Shown here in pieces: positions 3,613 through 6,240 of a DNA stretch of 6,240 nt. The notes beneath the pieces are model-generated. The model searched no databases. It was not told the origin of the DNA and saw only the letters and a program-made list of their open reading frames with translations. Positions within the stretch are counted from its first letter, which is position 1. The number at the start of each line of letters is the position of its first letter. Location of the stretch: positions 1 through 6,240 of the forward strand of contig CAMYZK010000160.1 in assembly GCA_947303825.1 (NCBI GenBank), given 5' to 3'. This stretch comes from an uncultured Prevotella sp. (GTDB lineage: Bacteria > Bacteroidota > Bacteroidia > Bacteroidales > Bacteroidaceae). Position numbers and translations under genes: made by a program.

Positions 3613-6240
3613 ATGGCCGACGACATTCTTTCTACAATACGTCAAGGGAGTAAAAACGCTCCTGGGCAGGGAGTCATTAACGAAAGTGCAGACTACGATA
3701 CCACTTTGGTAAACGAGCGCACTATGCACATTGATGCTATGCCCAAGGCAGGAACACAAAATGCACCAATCACTCTACGTCCAGGAAGAGACTTGGCCTC
3801 TAATGATTCGCAAGGGGGGGCTAAGTCTTTTGTCTTGAAAGGTGATACTTATGAACTGATAAAGACACTGAGTGAGAGTTCGGGTGAGGCACAAGTCTTT
3901 CTTGTTAAACGAAGCGGCGAAGAGACAGAATATGTGCTCAAGGTGTACTATCCTAATTTCGACATCAATAAGAAATTGATGCAGGTAGTCCGCTCTTTTC
4001 AGTTTGAAATGATTGTTGAGCTTTACGACTATGGCAAGACCTATGTAGATGGTAAGCACAGGTACTATGAACTGATGGAGTATCTCAAGGGGGGAACACT
4101 GCGAGATGTGAAGTTGGAGGGAGATATAAACCGCTTCAGACGTATAGCGTTGCAGTGTGCAGCAGCCCTGGCCTACTGTCATTATCATGGCGTTCTGCAC
4201 AAAGACATTAAACCAACCAACTTCTTCTTCCGTGATAACGAGCAGACGCAGGTCGTGCTAGGCGACTTCGGCATCTCGGCATTAAGGGAGGGAGATGAAA
4301 AGACCTTCCATACAACTCAGGCCAGAACACCAATATATGCTGCTCCAGAGATGTACACTGACGTGATAGACGGTGTAGTGGAAATTACCGAAGCTGCTGA
4401 CTTCTACTCGCTGGGAATGACACTTTTCGCACTTTGGTTGGGAGAGAATCCGATGAGCTCTAATGAGCGTATCATGATGAAGCAGAAAAGCGAAGGACGG
4501 TTGCCACGCTTAGGTGAATTGCCCGACAACGTGAAGATGCTCATACAGGGCCTTACTGCTGTGAACCAGCAGGGTCGTTGGGGATACGAACAGGTAGAGA
4601 AGTGGTTCCAAGGTGAGGATGTGCCTGTTGACCTGTCCTCGCCTTTCCTCAAATACAAGAGCTTTATTGTCGACCCAGACAAAAACCTTGTTGCTGAAAA
4701 TGTGCATGAGTTGGTGCCGTTATTGGCCGAGCGTGAGAAACTGGGTATCAATTACCTTTACAACGGTCGAATAGTATCGTGGTTGGAAAATAGTGGAAAC
4801 ACAAAGCTTTCAGATTTGGTCAAGGATATTGTAACGAACAAATATCCCGTAGACAAGAAGGCTGGATTTATGGCTGCGCTATACACTATGGATCCAACAT
4901 TTCCATACCGAGATGTACAAGGTGTGACATGTGATGATGTTCACAGCGTGGCATTGTCGTTGCTTACCAATCAGGAAAAATACACAATGCTGCTCCGCCA
5001 CCCTAATGACTCTCTATACCTGTGGCTAGAGTCACATGTGAAATGTGATATAGAACGCCTTAGGTCGTATTTTGCCGATGGAGTCGATAATAGTGTTGCT
5101 GTGCTGCGCATGGTTTACGAAATAGACCCGGAAATCCCCTTCCTGTCGCGTCATCCGTCGTCTACTGTTCACGACATAGTACATTCCTTCGGCTATTCTA
5201 ATCCTACGGAAGAAGACTGGATGGCCTTGTGCGACGGACGTCTTCTGTCATGGATGTATTCGCATGAGGACATGATGGCCTGCGAGTCTCTTCGTATTCT
5301 CACTAAAGACCAGCCTTATTCCAGGCAGTTGGCATACAAGGTGCTGTACAATCTTGACAGGGATGCAGCCTATGACCTTCGCGATGCTCATTCGCCCGAA
5401 GGCGTAGGCGAACTACTCTCACACCAGCTAATGCAGGCCGAGCATCTTACTGCTGATGACTTTGCCATGCACATGACAGAGTATACAGATCCAGAGGGAC
5501 GTTTCTTCTATTATGCCCAAATACACGGATGGCTCGATATTATGAACGAGGCCACAAGGTGTTTCGACCTCAACTCACCAGAGAACCGCGACCGTATAAG
5601 TGCATACGACTTACGAACAGCCCTCTACCGCTTCTGCAGGATACTTGGTGCAAAACCAGCCTACCTCTTGCCTAATGGCACGGTATTACAGGACGGACGC
5701 AGCATGGACTTGTCATATACTTCTCTTATACGCACAGAGTTGCGCAACGGTACATTGGCACAGTGGATGTCGGTATTCTATCATGAAGACCCGACAAACG
5801 ATTTTGAGGAAGAGTACAGTTACGAAAGAGAATTGGAAGAGTGGATAATGGCTCTTGGACGCCTGGATAACACTCAGCAGTATTATCGCAGGTTTACCAA
5901 AGCTTGTGAAGATACCAAGTCTAGAGTGGCTATGGTAAGGAAACAGTGGATGCGGGCACGTGCAAAAGAGAAAATATGGAAGTACGTGTTCTACGGGGTT
6001 TGTGCTGTATGGATAGCCTTATTACTCATTTTTGGTATAACAGGACGTAGCTATCTTATGGGCCATAAACTGCTGACCATTGGCCTTCCGCTTGGTGGAA
6101 TGAGTGCAGTGATAGTAGGTGTAAGGGCATATTTCAAGGGGTTCGGACCCACCATGTCTGTTTTGCTGGGAGGTCTTGGCATGCTGTCGGCCTTTATACC
6201 TATATATATAATGTCGTATGTTAATGATAATAGTCCCGGC
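3613..6240 (+). CDS. Membrane-anchored Hanks-type Ser/Thr protein kinase with C-terminal repeats (3' end outside window)
   Basis: An ATG at 3613 opens 876 codons without a stop to the window edge. Residues 1-76 form a polar, probably flexible, segment. The kinase domain spans about 79-335: degenerate Gly loop LSESSGEAQVF, K110 (YVLKVYYP), hinge YELMEYLKGGTL, catalytic HKDIKPTN (D198, K200, N203), DFG (218-220), APE (244-246), DFYSLG with D263, and R322 in GRW. It should transfer ATP phosphate to Ser/Thr. Departures: HKD instead of HRD, no obvious alpha-C Glu, and ARTP where GTP is usual. T231, T234, T235 and T239 are candidate activation-loop sites. About 358-674 holds tandem repeats of unknown fold. 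Hydrophobic segments at about 790-809, 820-838 and 844-868 follow a Lys/Arg-rich stretch, predicting a cytoplasmic kinase anchored at its C-terminal side. The start is 3 bp after the previous stop; AAGGA at 3595-3599 is a possible, rather distant, ribosome site. Substrate unknown. Confidence 0.92.
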   Translation, partial: MADDILSTIRQGSKNAPGQGVINESADYDTTLVNERTMHIDAMPKAGTQNAPITLRPGRDLASNDSQGGAKSFVLKGDTYELIKTLSESSGEAQVFLVKRSGEETEYVLKVYYPNFDINKKLMQVVRSFQFEMIVELYDYGKTYVDGKHRYYELMEYLKGGTLRDVKLEGDINRFRRIALQCAAALAYCHYHGVLHKDIKPTNFFFRDNEQTQVVLGDFGISALREGDEKTFHTTQARTPIYAAPEMYTDVIDGVVEITEAADFYSLGMTLFALWLGENPMSSNERIMMKQKSEGRLPRLGELPDNVKMLIQGLTAVNQQGRWGYEQVEKWFQGEDVPVDLSSPFLKYKSFIVDPDKNLVAENVHELVPLLAEREKLGINYLYNGRIVSWLENSGNTKLSDLVKDIVTNKYPVDKKAGFMAALYTMDPTFPYRDVQGVTCDDVHSVALSLLTNQEKYTMLLRHPNDSLYLWLESHVKCDIERLRSYFADGVDNSVAVLRMVYEIDPEIPFLSRHPSSTVHDIVHSFGYSNPTEEDWMALCDGRLLSWMYSHEDMMACESLRILTKDQPYSRQLAYKVLYNLDRDAAYDLRDAHSPEGVGELLSHQLMQAEHLTADDFAMHMTEYTDPEGRFFYYAQIHGWLDIMNEATRCFDLNSPENRDRISAYDLRTALYRFCRILGAKPAYLLPNGTVLQDGRSMDLSYTSLIRTELRNGTLAQWMSVFYHEDPTNDFEEEYSYERELEEWIMALGRLDNTQQYYRRFTKACEDTKSRVAMVRKQWMRARAKEKIWKYVFYGVCAVWIALLLIFGITGRSYLMGHKLLTIGLPLGGMSAVIVGVRAYFKGFGPTMSVLLGGLGMLSAFIPIYIMSYVNDNSPG
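3814..3820 (+). repeat. In-frame G7 tract near the start of the kinase gene
   Basis: Seven consecutive G residues encode Gly-Gly (codons 68-69) in the flexible region before the kinase domain. Reading the sequence, gain of one G leads at once to a TAA codon (GGG GGG GGC TAA), and loss of one G leads to a TGA within six codons of the tract (CTA AGT CTT TTG TCT TGA). Slippage in either direction would remove the kinase. The tract is short and no variation is shown. Confidence 0.9.
4702..5634 (+). repeat. Three to four tandem protein repeats of about 78 residues in the kinase C-terminal region
   Basis: Repeat units begin at V364 (VHELVPLL), V443 (VHSVALSL), V519 (VHDIVHSF) and, weakly, V598 (VGELLSHQ), with steps of 79, 76 and 79 residues. 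Each of the first three then has a Trp-containing motif at W390 (GRIVSWL), W471 (DSLYLWL) and W547 (GRLLSWM), 26-28 residues after the start. Each closes with a Tyr-x-x-Asp motif: LYTMDP (D427), VYEIDP (D505), LYNLDR (D582). The fourth unit is degenerate (GRFFYY at 629-634). The pattern of hydrophobic residues suggests paired helices, perhaps a solenoid for protein binding, but the fold is not recognised. Confidence 0.7.

Noticed and set aside
3775..4200. A 141-residue minus-strand reading frame opposite the kinase N-lobe
   Set aside because: The plus-strand frame contains ordered kinase motifs through the same stretch; the antisense translation shows no domain and no promoter.
5600..5848. 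An 82-residue plus-strand reading frame within the kinase gene
   Set aside because: It is in another frame inside an uninterrupted 876-codon frame and has no start signal or motif.

Overview
The window looks like chromosomal DNA of a member of the Bacteroidota, probably a Bacteroidales organism of the Bacteroides/Prevotella kind. The best evidence is two back-to-back promoters in the only non-coding gap, each matching the Bacteroidota housekeeping consensus (TTTG, 19-20 bp, TAnnTTTG). Ribosome binding sites are weak and A-rich. The TrmH-family fragment also resembles Bacteroidota homologues. Genus cannot be fixed from the sequence alone.

Left half (minus strand). A divergent promoter drives a 756-residue RelA/SpoT-family (p)ppGpp synthetase (2550 down to 280). 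After a 9-bp gap comes the first 90 codons of a TrmH/SpoU-family RNA 2'-O-methyltransferase (270 down to the window edge). The RSH protein keeps every recognisable synthetase residue but has lost the His and His-Asp residues of its hydrolase domain, so it is predicted to be synthetase-only. Its substrate-loop motif is nevertheless of the basic RxKD-like type.

Intergenic region (2551-2685). This 135-bp AT-rich gap holds both promoters and, between and touching them, a perfect 12-bp palindrome that could be an operator. No stretch over 300 bp lacks a gene, and no RNA gene, insertion sequence, CRISPR array or convincing terminator was seen.

Right half (plus strand). A two-gene unit begins with a 307-residue protein carrying four zinc ribbons at an exact 26-residue spacing plus an unusual Cys/His-containing C-terminal motif. 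Three bases after its stop codon, and in the same reading frame, begins a Hanks-type Ser/Thr kinase open for 876 codons to the window edge. The kinase has a flexible N-terminal region with an in-frame G7 tract, a kinase domain with all the core catalytic residues but several departures from consensus, three to four tandem repeats of about 78 residues of unknown fold, and three membrane segments near the visible C-terminal end.

The zinc-ribbon protein and the kinase most likely form one membrane-associated phosphorylation module, with the zinc-ribbon protein as metal/redox-responsive partner, adaptor or substrate. That role is inferred from gene order, not shown. It is the least explained part of the window.
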